Below are positions 33,410 through 41,963 of a stretch of 64,000 nucleotides of DNA, piece by piece. The notes under the pieces are model-generated. The model saw nothing but the letters and a program-made list of their open reading frames with translations, was not told where the DNA came from and searched no databases. Made by a program: the position numbers and the translations under genes. Origin of the DNA: Gammaproteobacteria bacterium (GTDB taxonomy: Bacteria > Pseudomonadota > Gammaproteobacteria > Xanthomonadales > Wenzhouxiangellaceae); contig PWYW01000018.1 of the NCBI GenBank assembly GCA_003567685.1, forward strand, positions 1 through 64,000. Reading direction: 5' to 3'. How positions within the stretch are numbered: position 1 is the first letter of the stretch; every line of letters begins with the position of its first letter.

Positions 33410-33651
33410 TTCGTGAGTCAATTCTTGGATGGGAAAACAGCCTGAGAGTGTACCGTAAGCGCCCCGGCTCTACAGCGAAAGCCTGACGGATCAGGACGAT
33501 TGGCAAGATTGAATGGTTATGGAAAACCTCAGGCCTTTCCGATGGGTTTCTGGCCCCGATCATTGACTTTGGTGAAGAATTTGCTTTGCCGCCCTCGAGC
33601 AGCTTCGCTACAATAGGCAAATGAAAACCTTCGCGCTTTCTGACTCAGCCC

Positions 33652-34143
33652 GTGATTGAGGTGAAAGACCAGTCAGACGGCGGTTCCGGGTCCGTGATTG
33701 AGGCTCGTTCGAACCTGTCGATGACGCTCGACCGGTTGACCGTGGTTTTTCTGGGAATCAGCGCCGTCACCCTGGTCGTCGCCATGGGGCCTGTTCTGCT
33801 GGGGCTGTGGCCGGTCATGGTTGTTGCGATTGTGCATCTTTTAATCGTCGGTTGGTGTTTCCGTTCGGCCTGGCGGGGTAACTGGGCGCGGGAATGCTTT
33901 TCGATCGGACCGGACAAAATCCGGCTTGAACATTATGAGACCCGGCGTTGTGAGTCGAAAGAGTGGCCCACCGCATGGGTTCGCGTACAGACCGAACGTC
34001 GCCCGTTGGGCGATCGGCGGATTTACTTGAGTTGCCAGGGGGAGAGGCAACAGATTGGTGCCTTTCTCCCGGTCAGCGAGCGTGTCGAACTGGCCGAAAT
34101 TTTGAATCAGCGCCTGCAGCCGATTTCTGGCTGGCGTCAATAA
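33652..34143 (+). CDS. DUF2244 membrane protein upstream of cox genes
   Basis: 163 aa starting at GTG 33652, with two adjacent membrane helices (about 30-48 and 52-70) and a C-terminal soluble beta domain (CFSIGPDKIRLEHYE, WVRVQTERRPLGDRRIYLSCQGERQQIGAFL, ERVELAEILNQRL). This is DUF2244, often encoded at the start of cytochrome oxidase operons in proteobacteria; function not established. It precedes coxB by 23 bases. No good ribosome binding site is visible; a 12-codon upstream frame (ATG at 33621) ends over its start and might allow coupling. Confidence 0.75.
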   Translation: MIEVKDQSDGGSGSVIEARSNLSMTLDRLTVVFLGISAVTLVVAMGPVLLGLWPVMVVAIVHLLIVGWCFRSAWRGNWARECFSIGPDKIRLEHYETRRCESKEWPTAWVRVQTERRPLGDRRIYLSCQGERQQIGAFLPVSERVELAEILNQRLQPISGWRQ

Positions 34144-34166
34144 ACCAAACCACAGGTAATACCAGG

Positions 34167-35084
34167 ATGAAAAGAACCAATGAATTGATCGTCGGACTGG
34201 CTGTCATGGCCGCGATCATCGTGTTCACGTGGGGAATTTTTGCTGTCGGGGAAAACATGACCCCGGGCGTCACGCCATTCAGCCAGGACGTCTACCATCT
34301 GCACAACGTGGTACTGGGCATCGTCACCGTTATTGGCGTCCTGGTCTTCACCGCGATGTTCACCTCCATTGTCATTCACCGCAAATCCAAGGGTTACCAG
34401 GCGGCCAAATTCACCCACTCGACCAAAGCCGAGATCATCTGGACGGCCATCCCGGTGCTGATCCTCGTGGTGATGGCGGTTCCGGCGACCCGTGTATTGA
34501 TTGACATGGAGTCCACGGGTGGTGCCGAGATGAACGTCAAGGTGACCGGTTACCAGTGGCTCTGGCAATACGAGTACATCGAGGAAGGCATCAGCTTCTT
34601 CTCGGCGCTGGATCGCGACAGCAACCGCGCTCGCCAGATCGGCTCCGGCATTGACCCGCGAACGGTCGAGAACTACCTGCTTGAAGTCGACAACCGCCTG
34701 GTGCTGCCGACCAACACCCGGATTCGCTTCCTGCTGACCGCCGATGACGTCATTCACTCCTGGTGGGTGCCGGCGTTGGGCTGGAAGCGCGACGCGATCC
34801 CCGGCATGGTCAACGAGGCGTGGACTTACATCGAGGAAGAAGGCATTTACCGCGGCCAGTGCGCCGAGCTGTGTGGTGCCGATCATGGTTTCATGCCAAT
34901 CGTGGTTGAAGCCGTGTCGCCTGAAGCCTTCGAGGCATGGGTGGCTGAGCAGCGCGGAGACCTGGCCGTCAACGACAGCGAAGGAGCGGAGGATGCTGTC
35001 GAGGTGGTCGAGGTCGCCGATGAAGAGCAGGAGCAGGTTCAGCCATTGGCTGCGGCCGAGTTTGCTGAATTGAGTCAGGGTTGA
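34167..35084 (+). CDS. coxB: cytochrome c oxidase subunit II (CuA)
   Basis: 305 aa from the ATG at 34167; the frame extends further 5' over the previous gene, but those residues are not CoxB-like. Two N-terminal membrane helices (about 4-27 and 46-70) anchor a periplasmic cupredoxin domain. The CuA site is intact: His in VIHSWWVP, and [12 protein letters not shown] (Cys232, Cys236, His240, Met243). The aromatic YQWLWQYEY electron-entry patch is present. The C-terminal 40 residues form an acidic tail ([14 protein letters not shown]) with no cytochrome c domain, so this is caa3-free, aa3-type. First oxidase gene of the operon. Confidence 0.95.
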   Translation: MKRTNELIVGLAVMAAIIVFTWGIFAVGENMTPGVTPFSQDVYHLHNVVLGIVTVIGVLVFTAMFTSIVIHRKSKGYQAAKFTHSTKAEIIWTAIPVLILVVMAVPATRVLIDMESTGGAEMNVKVTGYQWLWQYEYIEEGISFFSALDRDSNRARQIGSGIDPRTVENYLLEVDNRLVLPTNTRIRFLLTADDVIHSWWVPALGWKRDAIPGMVNEAWTYIEEEGIYRGQCAELCGADHGFMPIVVEAVSPEAFEAWVAEQRGDLAVNDSEGAEDAVEVVEVADEEQEQVQPLAAAEFAELSQG

Positions 35085-35142
35085 TCGTCCGGGCGTTTTC
35101 GAGCGCGAATCAAGGATTAGCTATTTTCAAGGACACAGACAG

Positions 35143-36756
35143 ATGAGTCATACCACCACCGCGGATCACGACGACCACCACGGGCATCACCCCACCGGCA
35201 TTGCCCGCTGGCTGTTCTCGACCAACCACAAGGAGATCGGTACCCTGTACCTGGTCTTCTCCCTGATCATGTTCTTTGTTGGCGGCGCCATGGCCCTGGT
35301 CATTCGCGCCGAGCTGTTTGCCCCGGGCCTGCAGCTGGTCAACCCGGAATTCTTCAACCAGATGACCACCATGCATGCGCTGGTGATGATCTTCGGGGCC
35401 GTCATGCCGGCTTTCGTCGGTCTGGCCAACTGGATGGTGCCGCTGATGATCGGCGCGCCCGACATGGCCCTGCCGCGCATGAACAACTGGTCGTTCTGGA
35501 TCATGCCGTTTGCCTTCACCCTGCTGCTGGCTACCTTGTTCATGCCCTCGGGTGCCCCGGCATCCGGCTGGACACTGTATCCGCCGCTGTCGTTGCAGGG
35601 CGGCAACAGCCTCGCCTTCGTGATCTTTGCTATTCACCTGATGGGTATTTCGTCCATCATGGGTGCAATCAACATCATCGCGACCATTCTGAACATGCGT
35701 GCACCGGGCATGACCCTGCTTCGCATGCCACTGTTCGTGTGGACCTGGCTGATTACCGCGTTCCTGTTGATCGCCGTCATGCCCGTTCTGGCCGGCGCGG
35801 TCACCATGCTGCTGACGGACCGCTTCTTCGGAACCAGCTTCTTCAACGCGGCCGGTGGTGGTGACCCGGTTCTTTACCAGCACATCTTCTGGTTCTTCGG
35901 TCACCCTGAGGTTTACATCATGATCCTGCCGGCCTTCGGCATCGTGTCAGAGATCATTCCGACCTTCTCGCGCAAGCGTCTGTTCGGCTACACCTCCATG
36001 GTTTATGCGACGGCCGCGATTGCTTTCCTGTCGTTCATCGTCTGGGCCCACCACATGTTCACCGTGGGCATGCCGCTGGGCGCCATGCTGTTCTTCATGT
36101 ACGCCACCATGATCATTGCGGTGCCCACCGGCATCAAGATCTTCAACTGGGTGGCCACCATGTGGCGCGGCTCGATGAGCTTTGAAACCCCCATGCTGTT
36201 CGCGCTGGGCTTCGTGGTGTTGTTCACGATTGGCGGCCTTTCCGGCATCATGCTGGCCATCGTTCCGGCCAACTTCCAGTACCACGACAGCTACTTCGTG
36301 GTTGCCCACTTCCATTACGTACTGGTGACCGGCGCCATTTACTCGATCATGGCCGCGGTGTACTACTGGCTGCCGAAGTGGACCGGCTACATGTACAACG
36401 AGAAGCTCGGCAAGATCCACTTCTGGTGGTCGACCGTGTGGGTCAACGTACTGTTCTTCCCGCAACATTATCTGGGCCTGGCGGGCATGCCGCGCCGAAT
36501 TCCCGATTACGCCGTGCAGTTCACCGAATTCAACATGATTTCCTCGGTCGGTGGCTTCATGTTCGGCTTCGGCCAGCTGCTGTTCGTGTACATCATCTGG
36601 CAGTGCGCCCGCGGCGGCGAGAAAGCCACAGCCCAGGTCTGGGAAGGCGCACGTGGTCTGGAGTGGACGGTGCCCTCCCCGGCCCCGCTGCACACCTTCG
36701 ACACCCCGCCGCTGGTGGATGACAGCGTGGCGGTTCACAAGGACAGCCTGACCTGA
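35143..36756 (+). CDS. coxA: cytochrome c oxidase subunit I (haem a/a3, CuB)
   Basis: 537 aa, 12 membrane helices. All haem and copper ligands are visible: His in [17 protein letters not shown] (low-spin haem), [14 protein letters not shown] (CuB His, cross-linked Tyr and the D-channel Glu), WAHHMFTVG (CuB His pair) and [12 protein letters not shown] (haem a3 and haem a His). The Glu in GHPEVY places it in the A1 subgroup of proton-pumping haem-copper oxidases. The N-terminus is unusually rich in His/Asp (DHDDHHGHH). It reduces oxygen to water in the inner membrane. It lies 58 bases after coxB and 4 bases before a 50-aa membrane protein gene. Confidence 0.97.
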   Translation: MSHTTTADHDDHHGHHPTGIARWLFSTNHKEIGTLYLVFSLIMFFVGGAMALVIRAELFAPGLQLVNPEFFNQMTTMHALVMIFGAVMPAFVGLANWMVPLMIGAPDMALPRMNNWSFWIMPFAFTLLLATLFMPSGAPASGWTLYPPLSLQGGNSLAFVIFAIHLMGISSIMGAINIIATILNMRAPGMTLLRMPLFVWTWLITAFLLIAVMPVLAGAVTMLLTDRFFGTSFFNAAGGGDPVLYQHIFWFFGHPEVYIMILPAFGIVSEIIPTFSRKRLFGYTSMVYATAAIAFLSFIVWAHHMFTVGMPLGAMLFFMYATMIIAVPTGIKIFNWVATMWRGSMSFETPMLFALGFVVLFTIGGLSGIMLAIVPANFQYHDSYFVVAHFHYVLVTGAIYSIMAAVYYWLPKWTGYMYNEKLGKIHFWWSTVWVNVLFFPQHYLGLAGMPRRIPDYAVQFTEFNMISSVGGFMFGFGQLLFVYIIWQCARGGEKATAQVWEGARGLEWTVPSPAPLHTFDTPPLVDDSVAVHKDSLT

Positions 36757-36760
36757 AACG

Positions 36761-36913
36761 ATGACGGATTCCTTGACGAAAAAGTCTGAAAAGGAAAACC
36801 AACCGAATCGACGGCGCGGCGCGATTCGCACCGCGCTGGTTCTCTTCGGCATCGTTTTCCTGATTTACCTGACCTTTGTGGGCAGGGCCGTTTTCACGTA
36901 CTACTCGGGTTGA
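36761..36913 (+). CDS. 50-aa single-helix membrane protein between coxA and ctaG
   Basis: A small reading frame of 50 codons: a polar, Lys/Arg-rich start (MTDSLTKKSEKENQPNRRRG) followed by one membrane helix (ALVLFGIVFLIYLTFVGRAVF). It fills the space between coxA and ctaG almost exactly, starting 4 bases after coxA and ending 5 bases before the ctaG ATG. Small proteins of this kind occur at this place in the cox operons of many proteobacteria and are thought to help oxidase assembly. The positive-inside N-terminus predicts a cytoplasmic start. Its function here is inferred only from position and shape. Confidence 0.75.
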   Translation: MTDSLTKKSEKENQPNRRRGAIRTALVLFGIVFLIYLTFVGRAVFTYYSG

Positions 36914-36918
36914 CTGTA

Positions 36919-37488
36919 ATGGGCAATAACGACAATCGATCGGGCACTACCCTGAAGACTGCGGGCTCGCTGACGCTGATGGCCCTGGCCATGTTCGGCT
37001 TTGGCTATCTGCTGGTGCCGCTGTACGACAAATTCTGCGAAATCACGGGCATTGGCGGGCGCACCGGAGATGCTGTCGTTGAAGAGCAATTGACCAGCGA
37101 AGTGGATACGTCGCGCCTGGTAACGGTTCATTTCGACTCGAACGTGAACTCTGCATTGCCGTGGGACTTCGAGCCTACCGAACGCATGATGGAGGTTCAT
37201 CCCGGCAAGCTGTACGAGACCATGTACATTGCCCACAACCGCTCCAGCCAGCCGATCGTGGCCCAGGCAGTCCCCAGCGTCGCCCCGGGCCGGGCGTCGT
37301 TGTTTTTCAACAAGACGGAATGTTTCTGCTTCACCGAACAGTTACTGGAACCCGGAGAGTCCCGCGACATGCCGGTTCGATTTGTTGTCGACCCGAACCT
37401 GCCGGCGCGGACCGATCTGGTAACTCTGTCCTATATAATTTACAAAAATGATGCAGCCACGGCGGTTCTGGCCGCCGTGGACGGATGA
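36919..37488 (+). CDS. ctaG: cytochrome c oxidase assembly protein CtaG (Cox11)
   Basis: 189 aa from ATG 36919 (a TTG at 36910 would overlap the small upstream gene). One membrane helix (about 14-34) with the conserved VPLYDKFCEITG just after it, then a periplasmic beta domain with the copper-binding FFNKTECFCFTEQLLEPGE (Cys-Phe-Cys). CtaG inserts copper into the CuB centre of subunit I. PVRFVVDP and LVTLSYIIYK near the end are typical. It is followed after 15 bases by coxC. Normal length for the family. Confidence 0.95.
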   Translation: MGNNDNRSGTTLKTAGSLTLMALAMFGFGYLLVPLYDKFCEITGIGGRTGDAVVEEQLTSEVDTSRLVTVHFDSNVNSALPWDFEPTERMMEVHPGKLYETMYIAHNRSSQPIVAQAVPSVAPGRASLFFNKTECFCFTEQLLEPGESRDMPVRFVVDPNLPARTDLVTLSYIIYKNDAATAVLAAVDG

Positions 37489-37503
37489 TCTGGGAGTCTC
37501 CTA

Positions 37504-38364
37504 ATGGCACAAGGTAGTTATTTCGTTCCGGCCACTGCGAAGTGGCCGATCGTCGGCACTGTCGGCATGTTCATCATGATGATTGGCGCAGCCAACTGGG
37601 TGAACAACGGCCCGACCGGCCCATGGTTCTTCGCCGCCGGCAGCGCCATCGTGATCCTGATGTGTTTCGGCTGGTTTGCCGATGTCATTCGAGAATCACA
37701 GGGCGGCTTGTACAACTCGGCCGTTGACGCGTCGTTCCGCCAGGGAATGATCTGGTTCATTTTCTCGGAGGTCATGTTTTTTGCGGCGTTCTTTGGTGCC
37801 CTGTTCTACGCCAGAGTGCTGTCGGTGCCATGGCTGGGCGGCGCCGGTACGGGTGCAATGACCAACGAATTGCTGTGGCCGGGCTTTGAAGCGGCCTGGC
37901 CGACCCATGGTCCGGCAGAATTGGGTGGGGCATTTCAGACCATTCCCGGTTTTGGCCTTCCACTTCTGAACACCATGATTCTGCTCACCTCGGGTATCAC
38001 TCTGACGCTGGCCCACTGGGCACTGAAGCGTTCGCAGCGAGGCCTGCTGGTTTTCTGGCTGTTCGCCACCATCGGCCTGGGCGTAGTCTTCCTGTTCATC
38101 CAGGGTTACGAATACGTGCACGCCTATCGCGACCTTGGCCTGACCCTCGGGTCCGGGATCTACGGGTCGACATTCTTCATGCTGACGGGGTTCCACGGCA
38201 TCCACGTTACGCTTGGGGCCATCATGCTGCTGGTGATTGCCATCCGTTGTGTTCGCGGGCATTTCACCAAGAAAAACCACTTTGGTTTCGAAGCGTGCGC
38301 CTGGTATTGGCACTTCGTCGACGTGGTCTGGCTTGCCCTGTTTATTTTCGTTTACGTGATCTGA
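37504..38364 (+). CDS. coxC: cytochrome c oxidase subunit III
   Basis: 286 aa, seven predicted membrane helices. Family features include WPIVGTVGMFIMMIGAANW, the conserved Glu region FIFSEVMFFAAFFGALFYAR, TLAHWALKR and the end ACAWYWHFVDVVWLALFIFVYV. Subunit III stabilises the proton-pumping activity of subunit I. A GGGAG ribosome binding site precedes the ATG. It ends the oxidase operon and is followed by a strong bidirectional terminator. Confidence 0.96.
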   Translation: MAQGSYFVPATAKWPIVGTVGMFIMMIGAANWVNNGPTGPWFFAAGSAIVILMCFGWFADVIRESQGGLYNSAVDASFRQGMIWFIFSEVMFFAAFFGALFYARVLSVPWLGGAGTGAMTNELLWPGFEAAWPTHGPAELGGAFQTIPGFGLPLLNTMILLTSGITLTLAHWALKRSQRGLLVFWLFATIGLGVVFLFIQGYEYVHAYRDLGLTLGSGIYGSTFFMLTGFHGIHVTLGAIMLLVIAIRCVRGHFTKKNHFGFEACAWYWHFVDVVWLALFIFVYVI

Positions 38365-38385
38365 CCAGACGGCTGAAGCCAAACG

Positions 38386-38416
38386 AAAAAGCCACCCTTC
38401 CCGGGTGGCTTTTTTA
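38386..38416. terminator. bidirectional intrinsic terminator
   Basis: GCCACCC (38391-38397) and GGGTGGC (38403-38409) form a stem with a 5-base loop. AAAAA precedes and TTTTTT follows, so it ends the cox operon and the convergent Lhr-like helicase gene. Confidence 0.85.
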
Positions 38417-38454
38417 TTGGCGAATCGTCCGCGAGCGTGCGCGACGGATGCTGG

Positions 38455-41400
38455 TCAGGCAGTACGGTGAATACCAGTCCTGCTCCGTTCCCGCCACTGG
38501 CCAGAACAGCTTTCAGTTTCAATGATCAAGCCCTCTGTTGCGAGGCGGGCCAGTGCCTGCTGCAGCAGGCTGGCTGGCAGACCGATCTCGGCCTGTAGAC
38601 GCGGTGCGTCAAGTTGTCGGAAGAAGCGACTACGCGGTAGCAATAATCGGACCAGTGCATCCAGGCGGGTTTCAGCATCTGCCTCAACTGGCTGCGATGA
38701 AGAACCACAAAGAAACGGATGCAAGCGCGCGTCGGGCCAGATCTGGCGGGCATCGTCGAGGTGCTGGTGGTGAACCCAAATAGGCGGTTGCTGGCCGCTT
38801 TTCAGGCTATAGGCTACGTGCTGACGGGACAGCCTTCGAAGCACTTCGGCGCCGAAGACCCGTTCCGCCTCTGCTCCCAGCAGGAAGCCGGCCAGCAGCA
38901 GGCGCTGTTCCGGGTCTGCTTGTTGGTCTGGCGAGAATTCGGGCAGTCGAGCCGGAACCTGTGGTCTGGCCGGCGATGACGGGCGCAGCTCAAAGCTGCG
39001 GGTTCGGCGCTCCTCGGCCGCAGCAGGGTCGAGGAAGGCGGTTCTCGGCGAATCGATCAGGGCCTGTGCCATCAGCGAGGGTTCTTCTCGGTCGCTGCAG
39101 TGAATCCGGATTTCCCCGCGTTCCAGGCTCCGGTAAACGCGCAGCAGGCCGCGCAGATCCAGATGCCCTTGCAGGCAATCATGAAGGGCCTGATCGACCA
39201 GTGGGTGGTCGGGAACTTGCCGGTGCCCGCTGAGATTCTCGAGGCAGGCCAGTTGATCGGGGAAGATGCGGGCAATCAGGTTTTCGGTCTGGTTGCGCTG
39301 CCACTGTGCCGGGACAGCCCCTCCTTCATCGCGTTTCAGTACGGCCAGTGCCGTGTTGGCAACCCAGCGGAATCGCGTCTGGAAAATGGGTGTATCAAGA
39401 ATTGCCTGAGTCAGCAAGGCACCGAGCGTGGCGCTATTCAGCCAGCCAACCACTTCTGTAAGTTGGAAGCTGTGAACAGCACCCAGCGATATCAACAGGC
39501 CGTCGTCCAGCGCCGCGGCCTGCAATTCAAAATTGAAGCCGCGGCAGAAGCGCTTGCGGAGCGCGAGCCCCCAGGCCCGGTTGACCGCCGCGCCGAATGG
39601 TGCGTGGATGACAAGATGCTGGTCGCCAGCCGGGTCGAAGAATCGTTCGACAATGATTCGGCGCGCGCTGGGCAGTCCACCAAGTTGACGGTGTGCCTCC
39701 CGGAGGTAGTTGGCCAGTTGTCCGTCCGGCAATGGGCGGCCGGATTCGGCATCCGCGAGGATGCGGGCGACATGTCGGCTCAGGGCCGGGCTACGGCTAC
39801 GTCCATCCCCAAACCAGAAAGGCAGCTCGACAGCACCAGCATCGTCACTGGCCTCGACCAGGAGGCGGCCAGACTCGATGCGAAGGACTTTCCAGAATTG
39901 GCCACCGAGCTGGATGATCTGGCCAGGGCTCGATTCGAAGGAAAATTCCTCGTCGAGCTGGCCCAGATGCCGGCCGCTGGTCTGTTCGATTACTTCATAT
40001 TCGAACCATTCCGGAATGGTGCCGGCATTCATCAACACCTTGGAAGGCCAGTGTTCCGGACAAGACAGGCTGCCGTCGGCACGACGAAAGACGGGTCCGT
40101 GCCCGGTATCGCGTTCAGGCACAAAACCCTGGTGCATTGACTCCAGCAGCTGCTCGAAGCGTTGGCGGGGCAGTCGACGCCAGGGGAATGTTCGCCTGAC
40201 CTGCCGAAAGATTGCATCCGGGTCGGTCTGACCGCTGGCAATGAGGGCGGCCAACTGCTGGCAGAGCACGTCGTCGGCCTGTTGCAAGAAACCGGGTGGT
40301 TCAATGATGCCGGTGTGCAGTGCCGACTCGACGGCGCGTAACTCCAGCAATTCATGGCGCGTTCTTGGATACAAGCGCAGGCTCGGATGGCGTCCCGGAC
40401 CGTGACCGGAGCGTCCCGCCCGCTGGCGCAAGCTGTTGATGTCCGCGCTGGAGCCGATCTGGGCGACCCGATCCAGTCGGCCAATATCCAGCCCAAGCTC
40501 CAGTGAGGCGGTGCACACGACCAGGTCAAGCTGGCCCGCCTTCAGGCGCTGTTCGACGTCAGTGCGTCGCTGGCTGCCGAGGCTACCGTGATGGGCACAG
40601 ACCCGTTCACTGCCCAGTTGATCGGCCAACAGGCTGGCCAATCGCTCGACCAGGCCGCGAGTATTGCAGAAGACCAGCAGCCGCAAGCCGCCTTCAACCT
40701 GCTGAACCAGATCGTCGATCAACCACTCCCAGTAGGCCGGGCCGGCCAGTGTGCCCAGGGGCCAGGGCGGACAAATTACGCTGATATCAGGACGCGGCGG
40801 CTGGCGGTCCTGAACGATGCTGCAGCCTCGCCCGGCACCGACCAGAAAGCCTGCCAGAAAGCGGCTGGGACGCGCCGTCGCCGATAGCCCGACTCGCTGG
40901 ACTCGTCGTCCAACAAGCTGCTCGAGTCGCTCCAGCGACAGCGACAAATGCCAGCCGCGTTTGCTGCCATACAGGGCGTGAATTTCGTCGACGATGACGC
41001 TCTCGACGGTGCTCAGCATTCGCCGGCCATTTTTCGAGCCCAGCAGCACGAACAGACTTTCGGGTGTTGTGAGCAGAATGTCCGGTGGACGTCGTCCCTG
41101 GCGTTGTCGCTCCTGAGGGCTGGTGTCGCCGGTGCGCACTGCCACACTCAATCGAAGATCGCCCTTGTCGGCGCGAGCCGTCGATGGCCTGAGCAGACCG
41201 TCTGCCTGTTCCAGCAGCCCGGCCGCCATGTCGCTCGATAACGAGCGCAGCGGGGAAAGGTAGAGAATGCTGACGCGTTGACGCCTGGGCCGCTGACGCT
41301 GGCGATCAACCAGGGGCAACCAGGCGCTCAATGACTTGCCGGTCCCCGTCGGGGCCGACACCAGTAGGTGTTCGCCTTTTGCAAGACGCGGCCAGGCCAG

Positions 41401-41526
41401 TTGCTGAATCACGGTGGGGTGGTCGAAGCGGGCCTGAAACCAGTGCGAAATTTCAGCGGACAAGCCGTCCAGACAGGCGGGCCCGAGGCGCTTTTCCGGC
41501 TCGCTGAACAGCGATCCGGTACTCAC
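38455..41526 (-). CDS. Lhr-like superfamily 2 DEAD/DEAH-box helicase
   Basis: About 1023 aa. I chose the GTG at 41526 because it overlaps the TGA of the upstream lipoprotein gene (GTGA) and follows GGGAGGAG; an ATG at 41568 would add 14 residues inside that gene. The two RecA-like domains show APTGTGKSLSAWLPL (Walker A), SPLRSLSSD, TTPESLFVLL, VDEIHAL (Walker B), GLSATA, LLVFCNTR, CTASLELGLDIG and QRAGRSGHGPG. After them come the winged-helix and beta-barrel regions typical of Lhr-core. Lhr proteins unwind DNA or RNA:DNA during repair. It lacks the large C-terminal extension of full Lhr (about 1500 aa). It could be misnamed as a ligase-associated helicase; no ligase or exonuclease gene is adjacent. 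Confidence 0.85.
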   Translation of the reverse strand: MSTGSLFSEPEKRLGPACLDGLSAEISHWFQARFDHPTVIQQLAWPRLAKGEHLLVSAPTGTGKSLSAWLPLVDRQRQRPRRQRVSILYLSPLRSLSSDMAAGLLEQADGLLRPSTARADKGDLRLSVAVRTGDTSPQERQRQGRRPPDILLTTPESLFVLLGSKNGRRMLSTVESVIVDEIHALYGSKRGWHLSLSLERLEQLVGRRVQRVGLSATARPSRFLAGFLVGAGRGCSIVQDRQPPRPDISVICPPWPLGTLAGPAYWEWLIDDLVQQVEGGLRLLVFCNTRGLVERLASLLADQLGSERVCAHHGSLGSQRRTDVEQRLKAGQLDLVVCTASLELGLDIGRLDRVAQIGSSADINSLRQRAGRSGHGPGRHPSLRLYPRTRHELLELRAVESALHTGIIEPPGFLQQADDVLCQQLAALIASGQTDPDAIFRQVRRTFPWRRLPRQRFEQLLESMHQGFVPERDTGHGPVFRRADGSLSCPEHWPSKVLMNAGTIPEWFEYEVIEQTSGRHLGQLDEEFSFESSPGQIIQLGGQFWKVLRIESGRLLVEASDDAGAVELPFWFGDGRSRSPALSRHVARILADAESGRPLPDGQLANYLREAHRQLGGLPSARRIIVERFFDPAGDQHLVIHAPFGAAVNRAWGLALRKRFCRGFNFELQAAALDDGLLISLGAVHSFQLTEVVGWLNSATLGALLTQAILDTPIFQTRFRWVANTALAVLKRDEGGAVPAQWQRNQTENLIARIFPDQLACLENLSGHRQVPDHPLVDQALHDCLQGHLDLRGLLRVYRSLERGEIRIHCSDREEPSLMAQALIDSPRTAFLDPAAAEERRTRSFELRPSSPARPQVPARLPEFSPDQQADPEQRLLLAGFLLGAEAERVFGAEVLRRLSRQHVAYSLKSGQQPPIWVHHQHLDDARQIWPDARLHPFLCGSSSQPVEADAETRLDALVRLLLPRSRFFRQLDAPRLQAEIGLPASLLQQALARLATEGLIIETESCSGQWRERSRTGIHRTA

Positions 41527-41963
41527 CGCTGGAGTATCTCCTCCCAATCGGCCGAGATGAGCATCCATTCCCCATCATCCATGCGCCAGCCTGTTTGGAA
41601 TCGGTACCAGCCGCGCCGATCCGGAATCAGCCCGCTGCCACCGGTAAGAACGGCCTGAAACTCCGCGGTGGCACGGTGGTTGTCATGCACCACGACATCG
41701 ATATCGAAGATTCGTGCGCGCAGTTGGTTGGATGCGCGCATTTCGCGCTGGAGGAGCAGGCGAACCGCCCTTGGGTCCATGTCCCAGGTGTTGGTGCCGA
41801 AGTCTTCGGCCAGCGGTGCCATGAGCGCGCGTGCGTTGCCGTCGGCCAGGGCCTCGCCCATGTCGTCAATGCGCTGGCGAATTCGCTCTTCATCAGGCTG
41901 CGGCGGGCCGCACGCAGCCAGGAAAAACACCAGCAGGCAATAGAGCGCGGCGCGGCGGATCAT
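41523..41963 (-). CDS. lipoprotein, NTF2-like domain, unknown function
   Basis: 146 aa. The signal ends in the lipobox LAAC (FFLAACGPP), so the mature protein starts at a lipid-modified Cys about residue 18. The rest reads like a nuclear transport factor 2/SnoaL-type domain: IRQRIDDMGEALADGNARALMAPLAEDF, then HDNHRATAEFQAVLTGG and GEWMLISADWEEIL. No active site is recognisable; a ligand-binding or scaffold role is possible. Its ATG shares one base with the TAA of the GCS2-CBS gene (TAATG), and the next gene starts at its own stop. Confidence 0.75.
   Translation of the reverse strand: MIRRAALYCLLVFFLAACGPPQPDEERIRQRIDDMGEALADGNARALMAPLAEDFGTNTWDMDPRAVRLLLQREMRASNQLRARIFDIDVVVHDNHRATAEFQAVLTGGSGLIPDRRGWYRFQTGWRMDDGEWMLISADWEEILQR

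Noticed and set aside
33621-33659. 12-codon upstream frame before the DUF2244 gene as a leader peptide
   Set aside because: No regulatory codon run or attenuator hairpin is visible; likely chance, although its stop overlaps the GTG start.
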